From TA-20 sp035935115 (lineage in GTDB: Archaea; Thermoproteota; Nitrososphaeria; Nitrososphaerales; Nitrosopumilaceae), in NCBI GenBank assembly GCA_035935115.1, contig DASYXK010000010.1:62001-126000 (forward strand): a DNA stretch of 64,000 nucleotides. The letters run 5' to 3'. This document shows, piece after piece, positions 50,623-60,425 of the stretch (positions are counted from its first letter, which is position 1; each line of letters begins with the position of its first letter). Made by a program: the position numbers and the translations under genes. The notes under the pieces are model-generated. The model was not told where the DNA came from. It saw only the letters and a list, made by a program, of their open reading frames with translations, and ran no database searches.

Positions 50623-51369
50623 TTGGTATTTTCTGCAAAAACTAGTGGATCGGATGAATGGAAAGCAGTAATCTCTGCAATTTCTACGTTGGTAGAAGAA
50701 GCTACCTTTGAAGCAACAGGAGAAGGAATAGCATTTAGAGGCATGGACCCATCACATGTTGCATTAATAGATATTGCATGGCCCAATTCTGCATTTGAAA
50801 AATATGAATGTGATAATGATGTCAAATTTGGTGTAAGAATTGATGAATTTTCTAAGCTGATAAAAAGAGCTGATAAAAAAGACAGTATTGAAGTCAGTAT
50901 TTCCGAAGAAAACCTATTGCTTGTTACAATAGGAAAAAATAAAAAATACAAAATGAGACTAATTGAGAGCTCTGCGACAGACACTCCTCTTCCAAAAATC
51001 TCATACAATGCAAGGATTGGAGTTACTTCAGCAGAGTTTGACAAAATTCTAGGTGATATCCAAGTTGTCTCAGAATATCTTTCAATTAGTGCAACTGCAT
51101 CCAAAGCTGAATTTTCTGGGAGAGGTGATTCTGGAGAGGCAGTAATAACACTAGAAAAGGGAATGGCAGAAATGCCTGAAATCGAGGTAAAAGAAGAAAG
51201 TACAGCAACCTATAGTTTGGAATATCTTAACAGTATTGTAAAAGCTGTTGGAACTGTTGCAGGTACAGTGATTTGTGAATATTCTACCAAGATGCCACTA
51301 AGACTAGAATTTAAAGTAGCAAACATAGGTAGGATTCATTTCTATTTGGCACCTAGGGTAGAAAGTTAA
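50623..51369 (+). CDS. pcn: PCNA sliding clamp
   Basis: 248 residues. GIAFRGMDPSHVALIDIAW, EFSKLIKRADKKDSIEVSI and the C-terminal MPLRLEFKVANIGRIHFYLAPR are clamp signatures. It tethers PolD, FEN1 and ligase to DNA. TTG start. It lies 35 nt after tfs and 35 nt before lysC, in one direction. A single PCNA, as expected outside the Thermoproteota. Confidence 0.95.
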   Translation: MVFSAKTSGSDEWKAVISAISTLVEEATFEATGEGIAFRGMDPSHVALIDIAWPNSAFEKYECDNDVKFGVRIDEFSKLIKRADKKDSIEVSISEENLLLVTIGKNKKYKMRLIESSATDTPLPKISYNARIGVTSAEFDKILGDIQVVSEYLSISATASKAEFSGRGDSGEAVITLEKGMAEMPEIEVKEESTATYSLEYLNSIVKAVGTVAGTVICEYSTKMPLRLEFKVANIGRIHFYLAPRVES

Positions 51370-51404
51370 AGCATTTAAGGACAATTAAGACAGGTATTAC
51401 TGAA

Positions 51405-52808
51405 TTGAAACTAGTACTGAAGTTTGGTGGAACATCAATTTCTTCTGCTGGAAACATTAGACACGTTGCTAATTTTATTAATTCACTATCAAAACAACAC
51501 AAGATAGTTTGTGTCTTTTCTGCAATTACTGGTGTCACAGACGATCTGATAAGAATAACAACTCTAATTCAAAATAGAAACAAGGATGCTGCAAATAATC
51601 TTGCAAAAAAAATAATTAAAAATCACATGCAAATTTCAAATGCATGCGTCAAAAATTCTAAGATAAGAAAAGAACTAGTCAACAAGATGACAGCAGATCT
51701 TTCTGAACTACAAGAATTATTGCATGGAATGCTTTTACTTGGAGAAGTAACCCCTCGTTCTTCTGACTATCTGATCTCATTTGGTGAAAGACTATCTATC
51801 AACCTAGTCGCAGCTGCTCTAAATGATTTAGGCGCCAAAGCAGTAGCCCTTACTGGAAAAGATGCAGGAATAGTAACTGATTCGAATTTTGGTGAGGCAA
51901 AACCCCTCATGGATACAACAAGATTGCATGTTTCTCATACGATTGATGCATTCTTGGAAAAAAAGACATTACCTATCATTGGAGGATTTGCAGGAGCTGA
52001 TCAGCATGGAAACATAACCACTTTTGGAAGGGGAGGCTCAGATTATACTGCAACAATCATAGCTTCTAGTATCAAAGCTGATGAAGTCTGGCTTATGAGT
52101 GATGTAGATGGTCTGATGACAACTGATCCAAAAATTGTGAAAAACGCCAAGGTCCTAAAGGAGGTTTCTTACATAGAGGCTATGGAGATGGCACTCTTTG
52201 GTGCAAAATACATTCATCCAAGAGCATTAGAACCATTAGTTGCAAAAAAAATCCCACTTAGAATAAGAAGTACATTTAATGTTAAAAATTCTGGAACATT
52301 TGTAACTGCTACCCCAAAAGCTGACGCACAAAAAACAGTAAAATGTGTCAGTGCAATACGACACACCGCACTCATAGATGTTAGAGGAGGAAGTATGGTT
52401 GGTGCACCTGGAACCGCTGCTACAATATTTTCTACACTTGCCAAAGCTGGAGTCAACGTTATGATGATCTCACAAAGCCCATCAGAATCAAGCATATCGA
52501 TCATAGTAAAAAAGAATGATCTAGACAAAGCTGTTAATGCACTTGAAATGAATCTGTTAGGTAAAATAATAAAAAAAGTAGATGTGACAGTTGATGTTGC
52601 AATAATTGCACTAATCGGATCTGGTATGAGAGGAATTGTTGGTGTTGCGTCAAAAGTCTTTGCTGCTGTGGCAAAAAAAAGAGTAAACGTTGTAATGATT
52701 GCACAGGGCTCTTCTGAGCTTAATTTGGCATTTGTAGTAAAAGACGCTGATTGTAATGTAGCAGTACAGGCACTACATGATGAATTTGAACTTGCAAAAA
52801 TAAATTAA
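51405..52808 (+). CDS. lysC: Aspartate kinase
   Basis: 467 residues. Catalytic KFGGTSIS (6-13), FSAITGVTDDL, GRGGSDYTATIIA and two C-terminal ACT domains (about 320-460) for amino-acid feedback. First step to Lys, Thr, Met. TTG start, last in the rpoL operon as read here. Confidence 0.96.
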   Translation: MKLVLKFGGTSISSAGNIRHVANFINSLSKQHKIVCVFSAITGVTDDLIRITTLIQNRNKDAANNLAKKIIKNHMQISNACVKNSKIRKELVNKMTADLSELQELLHGMLLLGEVTPRSSDYLISFGERLSINLVAAALNDLGAKAVALTGKDAGIVTDSNFGEAKPLMDTTRLHVSHTIDAFLEKKTLPIIGGFAGADQHGNITTFGRGGSDYTATIIASSIKADEVWLMSDVDGLMTTDPKIVKNAKVLKEVSYIEAMEMALFGAKYIHPRALEPLVAKKIPLRIRSTFNVKNSGTFVTATPKADAQKTVKCVSAIRHTALIDVRGGSMVGAPGTAATIFSTLAKAGVNVMMISQSPSESSISIIVKKNDLDKAVNALEMNLLGKIIKKVDVTVDVAIIALIGSGMRGIVGVASKVFAAVAKKRVNVVMIAQGSSELNLAFVVKDADCNVAVQALHDEFELAKIN

Positions 52809-52882
52809 TTTCATAAAAGGAGTTCAAAAATGAGAATTGAGCCTTGGAAAAGGCATTTATGTAAAACAATGATTCGGACTTT

Positions 52883-54334
52883 ATGAACAAATACATTCTT
52901 TTGATTGCAATTTTTGCTGTTTCTGCTGTTATACTTTCTATACCATTACTTTCAAATCAATACGCTAATGCAGGAATGATAAAAAAAATTCAATTTACAC
53001 AGACACTGACTTCATCACAGGACCCGGGTCAAAGACATGGTAGTGAACAGATGGCAATTATTTTATCTCCAAATAATGGAACATTGTATCATGGTTCATT
53101 AACATATACTGCAAGTGAACCAGTACAAATCATAATTTTGCATCAAATAGACAAAGCTGATGCAAAAGGTCAGCCTGCATGGACAGTTGATGGCAACACC
53201 ATTTTTGCTGAAACTGTAGTGGATCCTAGTACAAACGCAGGTTCTTATGATTTTACAGGAGCAGCAGTTGGTTTACATTCTACAAACTCTACTGCATTTA
53301 CAGCAACTGTCAGTGTTGATGGATGGATACGAGGACAAACACCTGAAGCAATGCAACATTATACAAACTCTGCAATAACACAATCTTCACTAAAATTATC
53401 AAGTGCAAGTGTTACTGCAAAAATTCCATTACATTTAGGATTCTTCAATACTAGTCCTGTTTACTATATCATAACTGACACTAACGATAAAAAAAGTGCC
53501 ACCGTGATCTCTGAAAAGCAAAAATGGAAAGTTGGAAACTCACCAACCCTAAGTAATCTTCCAAAAAAATCATTAGGTAAAGTCTACTTCTTTGATAATG
53601 GAATTGTGGGTAATGGCACTAACGGATTTCAAAATGATGTTTTTTCAAATACACCTGCACAAGATCAGTACACTCCACTTAGATCTGTAACACATGTAAT
53701 TTGGAATACAGGTAATGCTACAGAAATTTTAGATTCTGAAAAAAAAATACTTGACGCAAACATGACAGGCAAAGTAAAGCTTACTGATATTGGAGTAATC
53801 ATAAACATGCCACAGATCATGTGGCCGGGTGGTCAAATGTCAGTTCGAGAAGATAAAAATCTAGAACAAAAACCATTCGAAGGAGGACAGATTCTTGGCA
53901 TCAATACCAATAACATGGTTGTTACCTTTGTATCTCATAGATCATGGGGACCAGATGGTAAAACCATTTACTATATTGTAACTGATGCTACAACAGAAGG
54001 ACCAGCTAAAATGATGGGCATAACAAACACACCTTCACTTACCTCACTGAATCCTGCATTCATAGACTTCTTTCAATTTACAAACGGGCTAATTGGATCG
54101 GGACCTTTTGGCTTCCAACCAGGAATTAGTAGTGCATCTTCAGGATACGATACATATGGACCACTGTGCAAGATATCTTTGGTTTCTTGGAACGATCCAA
54201 CTCAGGCAAAACTTCTTGAAAACATGGAAGATATTAACACAAAGAAATCGACCGGAGATATAACAATACAACCTGCAAAAGTTTTAGATACCGATTACAT
54301 ACTGAATTGTCCATTCATAGATCCATTTCAGTAA
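52883..54334 (+). CDS. Secreted protein with two internal repeats (DUF7482-like)
   Basis: 483 residues. Signal peptide (about 1-30, ANA-GM). An N-terminal beta domain (about 35-175) precedes two related repeats (about 185-310 and 355-480): each starts YYII/VTDA or YYIITDT, has a K-x-V/L-F-x-FxxG(I/L)xGxGxxGFQ block and ends in a D-I/V-x-hydrophobic strand and a terminal C-x-F-I/D region in repeat 2. Family named from memory, not confirmed. Extracellular function unknown. A TATA-like TTTATGTAAA is about 25 nt before ATG 52883. Confidence 0.75.
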   Translation: MNKYILLIAIFAVSAVILSIPLLSNQYANAGMIKKIQFTQTLTSSQDPGQRHGSEQMAIILSPNNGTLYHGSLTYTASEPVQIIILHQIDKADAKGQPAWTVDGNTIFAETVVDPSTNAGSYDFTGAAVGLHSTNSTAFTATVSVDGWIRGQTPEAMQHYTNSAITQSSLKLSSASVTAKIPLHLGFFNTSPVYYIITDTNDKKSATVISEKQKWKVGNSPTLSNLPKKSLGKVYFFDNGIVGNGTNGFQNDVFSNTPAQDQYTPLRSVTHVIWNTGNATEILDSEKKILDANMTGKVKLTDIGVIINMPQIMWPGGQMSVREDKNLEQKPFEGGQILGINTNNMVVTFVSHRSWGPDGKTIYYIVTDATTEGPAKMMGITNTPSLTSLNPAFIDFFQFTNGLIGSGPFGFQPGISSASSGYDTYGPLCKISLVSWNDPTQAKLLENMEDINTKKSTGDITIQPAKVLDTDYILNCPFIDPFQ

Positions 54335-54393
54335 AACTAGTTCTTTTTTTTATGAAAACGGATAAATTTCCTTAAACAGCGGTTTATTGTAAT

Positions 54394-55182
54394 ATGACTG
54401 GAAAATTATACATTGTAGGAGTTGGTCCGGGTCATCACGATCACATGACTTTTCGTGCAAAACAAGTGATTGAAGAAAGTAATACCATTGTTGGATATGA
54501 AACCTATGTCAATTTGGTAGAGGAACTTATTGCTGGAAAGGAAGTTCACAGATATGCTATGACTCAAGAGGTAGAAAGAGCTCATCAATGCATTGATCTT
54601 GCCAAATCAGGAAAGATAGTTTCACTTGTTTCTAGTGGAGATCCAGGAATTTATGGAATGGCTGGTCTCATCTATGAAGTACTTGCAGAAGAAGGATGGG
54701 ACAGAAAAAATGGATTGTATGTTGAAATAGTACCAGGAGTATCTTCGCTCAACTCTTGTGCAGCTCTTGTCGGTTCTCCACTTATGACAGATTTTGCTGT
54801 TGTAAGCATGAGTGATTTGTTAGTTCCATGGGAAATAATAGTAAAAAGAGTAGAAGCAGCTGCGCAAGGAGATTATGTGATAGTTATCTACAATCCATCT
54901 AGCAAAAAAAGAATTCATCAACTACAGGACACACGAAAAATTTTGTTAAAATATAGATCTCCAACTACACCCGTTGCAATAGTAAAAGGAGCATTTAGAG
55001 AATCACAAACAATAGTTCTAACAGATCTAGAAAACCTTGAAAACCATGCAGATCAGCTTGGTATGATTAGTACTGTGATAGTTGGAAACTCTTCTACATA
55101 CATATACCAAGACTTGATGATCAATCCTCGTGGATATACATCAAAGTATAACATAATAGATCCACAAAAAAACAGAAACTAG
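54394..55182 (+). CDS. cobJ: Precorrin-3B C17-methyltransferase (CobJ/CbiH)
   Basis: 262 residues. LYIVGVGPGHHDHMTFRA, LVSSGDPGIYGMAGLIYE and IVPGVSSLNSCAALVGSPL are the tetrapyrrole-methylase blocks, and YNPSSKKRIHQL is typical of CbiH. It performs ring contraction and C17 methylation in cobalamin synthesis. Its near neighbour MtrA would use the product as a cofactor, though not as one operon. Confidence 0.93.
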   Translation: MTGKLYIVGVGPGHHDHMTFRAKQVIEESNTIVGYETYVNLVEELIAGKEVHRYAMTQEVERAHQCIDLAKSGKIVSLVSSGDPGIYGMAGLIYEVLAEEGWDRKNGLYVEIVPGVSSLNSCAALVGSPLMTDFAVVSMSDLLVPWEIIVKRVEAAAQGDYVIVIYNPSSKKRIHQLQDTRKILLKYRSPTTPVAIVKGAFRESQTIVLTDLENLENHADQLGMISTVIVGNSSTYIYQDLMINPRGYTSKYNIIDPQKNRN

Positions 55183-55236
55183 TATGAAATCAATCCAAGT
55201 GGGTCTCCCTATTTTCAGAAAAAGTAAGACCACGAC

Positions 55237-56289
55237 TTAGGTAATTTGTTTTATTGCATTAGAAAGATCTTCGTTTAAAACAAGTTTCTGACGAATAGGT
55301 TTGATAATCTCTATGATGTATTTGGAAACTGCTTCTTTAAGATCAGAAGGGTGTAATTTCTTTTCTGCAAATTCTTTTTCGAGTTGTTGATAGCTGGTAA
55401 ATGTTGCATTTCCACCAAACTTTGGGGGCTTCTCAACAGTAACTTCCTTAAATTCATGGAAAATCAGATGTCTTGAAATCTCTAAAAGCGGATTATTTTC
55501 AACGATTCCTTCGGGACACCAAGCTTTTTTGAACTTTGATCTTATCTCGTCATCAGAATCATGAATAAAAATTCCTGATCCTGATTTTGATTTGCTCATC
55601 TTAGTATTAGTAAAGCTAGAATCTTCAGTACCACTAATTTGTGGTTCTGATAAACCTGGAAGAATATGATGGTGAACAGCCACAGGAACTTTCCATTTCA
55701 TTTTTGGGAAAATTTCTCTTACAAGCATGTGAATTTTTCTCTGATCCATGCCTGCATGAACAATGTCAAGATCCATAGCATGTATGTCAACAGCTTGCAT
55801 AGGAGGATAAAGCAGCTGACCCAAGTCTATTTTTTCTTTTTCTGTTCTTCCCATGATTGTAAGTGTTCTCATAGCACGTTCAAGTGACATGTGTTTTGCA
55901 AATTTTACCAAATCTAGCCAATATTCTTTTCTTGATGCATAAAGCTCAGAACCTTGAATTATTTTCACGCCAGGACAAAAAAGCTTGAAAGCATCTGCAT
56001 AGTATTTAGAAACACTTTTAATTTTTTCCCAATCTCCTCCAAGCTTATTATTGATAAAAGTGTGCCAATCAGCTAAAAAAACAGTAGACTCGACTCCTGC
56101 CTTGATAAAATCATTGATCTTAAAACCCGTTAGTATGAGACTTCCAAGATGTAAGAATCCAGAAATTTCTAATCCAATGTAGTGCTTTGGATGTGAATTT
56201 GTCTTGAAAAGATTTTCAAGTTCTTCATTGGTTACTACTTCTTGAGTAGGATCTTTTGTCACAAATGCTATTTTTTCTGTAACATCCAA
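55237..56289 (-). CDS. tyrS: Tyrosyl-tRNA synthetase
   Basis: 350 residues. Class I synthetase with HIGH-type GFLHLGSL, substrate block FLADWHTF, MGMDQRKIHMLVRE-like GMDQRKIHM and the KMSKSKSGSG loop. Archaeal/eukaryotic-type length. TTG 56289 is the in-frame start; the ATG at 56285 is out of frame. A TATA-like CTTTATAGG lies about 30 nt upstream. Confidence 0.95.
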   Translation of the reverse strand: MDVTEKIAFVTKDPTQEVVTNEELENLFKTNSHPKHYIGLEISGFLHLGSLILTGFKINDFIKAGVESTVFLADWHTFINNKLGGDWEKIKSVSKYYADAFKLFCPGVKIIQGSELYASRKEYWLDLVKFAKHMSLERAMRTLTIMGRTEKEKIDLGQLLYPPMQAVDIHAMDLDIVHAGMDQRKIHMLVREIFPKMKWKVPVAVHHHILPGLSEPQISGTEDSSFTNTKMSKSKSGSGIFIHDSDDEIRSKFKKAWCPEGIVENNPLLEISRHLIFHEFKEVTVEKPPKFGGNATFTSYQQLEKEFAEKKLHPSDLKEAVSKYIIEIIKPIRQKLVLNEDLSNAIKQIT

Positions 56290-56323
56290 CGCGAGTCAAA
56301 TTTTCCTTTGTAACCCTATAAAG

Positions 56324-56887
56324 TTACGCATCAAGTTCGTGATGTTGTTTCCTTGGTCTGGTACTAAGGTAGAGTGCATGTGAACTTATTATAAAACCAG
56401 CAAGGAACATCTTTGTTGCAAAGATTAGATTCCATGGTCTATTTGGATCAGGATATGCAATAGTTAACGAATCTATGTCCGGTACCTTCCCACCCACAAT
56501 GCCTGCAGTAATTTGTGCATTAAGAACTACAAAATTATAAATTGCTTCATAAAGACAGATTGAAGAAAATCCCACTAACATCAGCTGAAGAAGAGACAAT
56601 CTCCATGATGGAATGCTGGTAGTTTTCTTCCATCCTATTCTTGTTACGCAATACCATCCTACTATAGTAGAAAAGAATAACCAGGTTGTTAGTTTAGCAA
56701 AATGACTGGTGGGAAATTCAGTTTTTACAAGAACTTCTCCCATTACATACGTGCCTTTGGTTGACCACTCTTCAAACATGGCATAGATTCCAAATGCTGT
56801 GATAGATGCCATTATTACTGCACAAGCGTAGAAAATGTACAGAAATATCCTGTATCCGGCTTCATTTTCCTGCAAGTGCACTTTCAT
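56324..56887 (-). CDS. Four-TM membrane protein
   Basis: 187 residues with four membrane segments (about 12-33, 65-85, 100-122, 150-172), a loop with IGWKKTTSIPSWR and a helix-capping SHALYLSTRPRKQHHE tail. No recognised family. It lies beside tyrS but with a normal gap, and the next gene upstream is divergent. Confidence 0.7.
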   Translation of the reverse strand: MKVHLQENEAGYRIFLYIFYACAVIMASITAFGIYAMFEEWSTKGTYVMGEVLVKTEFPTSHFAKLTTWLFFSTIVGWYCVTRIGWKKTTSIPSWRLSLLQLMLVGFSSICLYEAIYNFVVLNAQITAGIVGGKVPDIDSLTIAYPDPNRPWNLIFATKMFLAGFIISSHALYLSTRPRKQHHELDA

Positions 56888-56979
56888 TCAACTCCAATTA
56901 TTTTCATCTGAAATATAAAAATTGGTTTTGAATAAATTCCAGAGGTTTATTATAGTATTTATAATCATAATTTCTGCAG

Positions 56980-58068
56980 TTGAAAATCCCGATAAATATA
57001 CCAATAATCGGCAAAGAAGAAATCAATGAAGTAAGAGCTGTACTAGTGGAAAACTCTCTTACATCTGCAGCAAACTCGGGCGGTAAAAGAGTACAAGAAT
57101 TTGAGAAGCTTCTTTCTTCATTTGTTAAATCAAAATATGCAGTAGCAGTAAACTCTGGTACTGCTGCACTGCAAGCAGCACTATACTCACTTGACATCAA
57201 ACAAGGAGATGAGGTGCTTCTTCCATCATTTACATTTGTTGCGACGGCAAATTCTGTAGCATCAGTTGGAGCAAAACCTGTCTTTGTTGATATATTAAAA
57301 GAAAATTATACTATGGATCCTGATGATTTGAGAAAAAAAATTACAAAAAAATCCAAGGCAATAATTCCTGTTCATTTGTATGGAAATATGTCTTACATCA
57401 ATGAGCTGTCTGAGGTAGCAAACAAATACAATTTAGAAATAATTGAGGACGCTGCACAGTCACTTGGTACAACTTACAAGGGGAAACATTCAGGGACATT
57501 TTCTAAACTTGGGTGCTTTAGCTTGTATGCAGCAAAGGTAATGACGTCAGGTGAAGGAGGTGCAATAGTTACTAATGATAAAAACCTCTTTGAAAAATTG
57601 CGCAAAATAAGGAACCATGGTATGCTACATGGCTATGATACGAGAATTCTTGGTTTGAACTTGAGACTTCCCGAAATTAATGCGGCAATAGCAAAAATAC
57701 AAATGAAAAAACTAGGTAGCCTTCTAAAGCAAAGACAAAAGAACGCTCGAGTTCTTACTGAACTTTTGTCTGATTTGGAAATTGTAATTCCTCATGAAAG
57801 AAAAGGTGAGAAGGTTAATTGGTATCTTTTTACAATTGCCATTAAAAACAGAAACAAAATAATGAAAAAACTAAACTCTGAGGGAATTGGCGCAACAGCT
57901 TACTATTCAATTCCCGTACACAGGACTCCGTTTTATAATACAAAACAAAATCTTGCCGTTACAGACTGGGCTGCATCTAGCGTTTTAAGCTTACCAGTTC
58001 ATCCGCTAGTAAGTAAGCAAGATCTCGAATTCATATCAAAAGCTATGCATAAAGCTGTCAAGACATGA
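56980..58068 (+). CDS. DegT/DnrJ/EryC1-family PLP aminotransferase
   Basis: 362 residues. Internal aldimine Lys in SLYAAKVMTSGEGGA and substrate block LPSFTFVATANSVASVGA. The family transaminates keto-sugars for surface glycans. TTG start, about 26 nt after GTATTTATAATC. ATGA overlap to the following MtrA-like gene is unusual company. Confidence 0.92.
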   Translation: MKIPINIPIIGKEEINEVRAVLVENSLTSAANSGGKRVQEFEKLLSSFVKSKYAVAVNSGTAALQAALYSLDIKQGDEVLLPSFTFVATANSVASVGAKPVFVDILKENYTMDPDDLRKKITKKSKAIIPVHLYGNMSYINELSEVANKYNLEIIEDAAQSLGTTYKGKHSGTFSKLGCFSLYAAKVMTSGEGGAIVTNDKNLFEKLRKIRNHGMLHGYDTRILGLNLRLPEINAAIAKIQMKKLGSLLKQRQKNARVLTELLSDLEIVIPHERKGEKVNWYLFTIAIKNRNKIMKKLNSEGIGATAYYSIPVHRTPFYNTKQNLAVTDWAASSVLSLPVHPLVSKQDLEFISKAMHKAVKT

Positions 58069-58550
58069 ATTTAATAGAAAATCTAGCTGGAGAAATATGC
58101 AAAATTATTCTTCCTATAAACGAGGAAGTATTTTTTGGGAATTCAAAATCCTCACTTGCAATTTGTACCCTTTCAAGCATGAATTTGCTAAAAGAAATTG
58201 CCAATTCTAATCTATTGTCAAAAGTTGCCCTCGTAGGAAGACTATTTTCTGAAAACAAAGGAATTGATTCATTGGTTAGATATGTAATATCAAATAAAAA
58301 TTTAGAAACAATTCTACTTTGCGGAAAAGATACACCTGGACATAAACCAGGACATTCACTTCTTAATCTTTACAAAAACGGAGTAGACAGTCAGGGAAGA
58401 ATAATCGGTTCATCTAGCCCTGATCCTATACTGACTATAACAAAATCAGAAATTCTTGAATTTCAAAATCAGGTAAAACTCATTGACGAAATTGATGAAA
58501 CTAGTATTTCCAAAATTAATCTTTCAATTAATGCTACAGTGAAAATCTAA
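58065..58550 (+). CDS. mtrA: Stand-alone MtrA-like corrinoid protein
   Basis: 161 residues with the MtrA signature LLCGKDTPGHKPGHSLLNL and KNGVDSQGRIIGSSSPDPI. In methanogens MtrA holds the B12 cofactor of the sodium-pumping methyltransferase and ends in a membrane helix; this copy lacks that helix and has no mtr neighbours. It could carry methyl groups on cobalamin in a pterin C1 pathway. Coupled to the aminotransferase by ATGA; its stop overlaps the dUTPase-like stop as CTAA. Confidence 0.85.
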   Translation: MNLIENLAGEICKIILPINEEVFFGNSKSSLAICTLSSMNLLKEIANSNLLSKVALVGRLFSENKGIDSLVRYVISNKNLETILLCGKDTPGHKPGHSLLNLYKNGVDSQGRIIGSSSPDPILTITKSEILEFQNQVKLIDEIDETSISKINLSINATVKI

Positions 58551-58879
58551 TAACCATTTTTCTGTCGTTCTTGATTAATTTTATTTTTCTTTTGATACTC
58601 ATTTAAGATATCATCAGGTGTCATATTCAATTCAAGAGAAGCTTGTATAACAAAATGCCATATGTCTATAAGTTCCTCACGAGCGGCAGCTTGATCAAAA
58701 GTAGTTGGTTTTTTCCACCACTTCCAGTTTGTAGTTCTTTGTAATTCTATTGCCTCATGAATTATGGCTGTACAAAGAGCAGAAATTTTTCCTTCTACAT
58801 CCTTTGGATATCTATCTAGACTCATCATTTTTTCCAAATTCTTTTGTAACTTGAATATTGTCTCTAGCTTATCTTCCAT
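58547..58879 (-). CDS. All-alpha NTP pyrophosphatase (MazG/dimeric dUTPase-like)
   Basis: 110 residues. Metal motifs HEAIEL (ExxE) and EELIDIWHF (EExxD) with NWKWWK in between are the all-alpha NTPase core. It probably removes dUTP or other non-canonical NTPs. Lies after the PfkB gene on the same strand. Confidence 0.9.
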   Translation of the reverse strand: MEDKLETIFKLQKNLEKMMSLDRYPKDVEGKISALCTAIIHEAIELQRTTNWKWWKKPTTFDQAAAREELIDIWHFVIQASLELNMTPDDILNEYQKKNKINQERQKNGY

Positions 58880-58913
58880 GAGTTTGATTTTAATTTGATA
58901 TCTATAACCTTTG

Positions 58914-59807
58914 TTAGAATCTAACCATATTCCTATATTTTTTGAATCTTTTCTGAATTTGTGATCTCTTTAGATTTGTTAAACCATATACTCCGTATTT
59001 TTCTACAGCAAATGATCCCATAATGTTTCCATAGACTGCAGCTTCACGAATAGTTGAGATTTTTGTGCTATTCTTGCTTGCCATGTATCCAATCATGCCA
59101 CCGGCAAACGAGTCACCTGCTCCTGTAGGATCCACGATATCCTCCATAGAAAACGCAGGTGATGGGAAAACTACGTCATCATAAAAAAGTAGAGAACCAT
59201 GCTCACCTTTTTTGATAATTACATATTTTGTTCCCCACTCCATGATCTTTTTGGCGCATGTTATGAGGTTATGAGTTTTAGTCAGAAGCTTTGCTTCCTC
59301 GTCATTTATTACAACAGAATCTACTACGCCCATCATTTTTATGACATCGTTTCTTTTACTGGAGATCCAAAAATCAATAGTATCGCACATTGAAAACTTG
59401 ACTCCGTCAAACTCTTTTATGATTTTAGTATTCTGTACAGGATCGTTATTTGCAAGATAAACAAATTCTGATTTTCTGTACTTTTCTGGGATGATTGGTC
59501 TAAAGCCACCAAGAACATTAAGCTCTGTCTTATTTGTAGTTCTAAAGCTTAGTGTCTCGTCATAGCTTCCATCATATCTGAATGTTTTTCCATTTGCACG
59601 TACTACGCCTTTCAAATCGACAAATTTGTTTAAAATATTATGATATCCTTTTGGAAAGTCTTGACCTATTACTGCGATAAGCCCAGGTTTTACAAAAAAA
59701 CTGGCTGAGATTGCTGCATAAGTGGCAGCACCACCAAGTACGTTTTTTAGAATTTTTGAAGGTGTCCTTATGGTATCTAGTGCAACAGAACCAAAAACTG
59801 TCAGCAT
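58914..59807 (-). CDS. PfkB-family carbohydrate/nucleoside kinase
   Basis: 297 residues. GVFGSVALDTI-like start, GGAATYAAISASFF, the catalytic DPTGAGDSFAGGMIGYMA with general-base Asp. Substrate could be ribose, adenosine or a sugar; it cannot be told. Follows the WHy-domain gene by 11 nt. Confidence 0.9.
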   Translation of the reverse strand: MLTVFGSVALDTIRTPSKILKNVLGGAATYAAISASFFVKPGLIAVIGQDFPKGYHNILNKFVDLKGVVRANGKTFRYDGSYDETLSFRTTNKTELNVLGGFRPIIPEKYRKSEFVYLANNDPVQNTKIIKEFDGVKFSMCDTIDFWISSKRNDVIKMMGVVDSVVINDEEAKLLTKTHNLITCAKKIMEWGTKYVIIKKGEHGSLLFYDDVVFPSPAFSMEDIVDPTGAGDSFAGGMIGYMASKNSTKISTIREAAVYGNIMGSFAVEKYGVYGLTNLKRSQIQKRFKKYRNMVRF

Positions 59808-59818
59808 ATTTTGCTGAT

Positions 59819-60289
59819 TTACGTACCGTGTATAAATGCGCTAGCTTCGTCTTGCGTAGGATAATATGTAAAGGGAATATTAATTGAAGCAACAAGGAAA
59901 TCATATTTTGTTATTCCAGTTAATTTTACAGATGGAACATTGTCATTTTTGTTATATTTATCAAGGATTGCATTATCCGCTAGAAATGGAGCCTTTTTAA
60001 CAGTATTTCCCATAGCAGGTATTGTAGACGGTTCTAGTGTACCGCTACCAAGATCTTGGCCTTCAACAGATATGACAAAGTTAGTTTTTCCTACATTTAG
60101 AATCATTAATGATGGATTCTTAAATTCAAGCTGCATGTTGTAAAGTGTACCGTCATTAGTTCTCTCTACAATCTTACTGTCTACTATAGATACATGAAGA
60201 TGAGTAACAGAAACATACTGAATATAACCAAAAGCACCAACAGCGCCTATTATTGCTATTATGATGATTATCTTAGAATTCTTTTGCAT
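59819..60289 (-). CDS. Membrane-anchored LEA14/WHy-domain protein
   Basis: 156 residues. N-terminal TM or signal (about 6-25). A WHy/LEA2-like beta domain: YNMQLEFKNPSLMILNVGKTNFVISVEG and GSGTLEPSTIPAMG. Such domains occur in archaeal stress and surface proteins. Leads the operon with PfkB and dUTPase-like genes. Confidence 0.82.
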   Translation of the reverse strand: MQKNSKIIIIIAIIGAVGAFGYIQYVSVTHLHVSIVDSKIVERTNDGTLYNMQLEFKNPSLMILNVGKTNFVISVEGQDLGSGTLEPSTIPAMGNTVKKAPFLADNAILDKYNKNDNVPSVKLTGITKYDFLVASINIPFTYYPTQDEASAFIHGT

Positions 60290-60425
60290 ACCATCTCAAC
60301 CAAAAAATTCCTTTTTAGCACACATAGGAAAAAAAACCAAATAATTTGTGTAAAAATTTTGATCTGTTTTCTAAGCTACTTAGAGCTAACAGGATAAATG
60401 AAAATACTCAAATGGATTGATACGA

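Noticed and set aside
52830..52886. 18-codon upstream frame with GGAG and an ATGA junction to the secreted protein at 52883
   Set aside because: A TATA-like TTTATGTAAA at about 52856-52865 would start RNA near 52883, downstream of this frame. It is too short to test by sequence alone.
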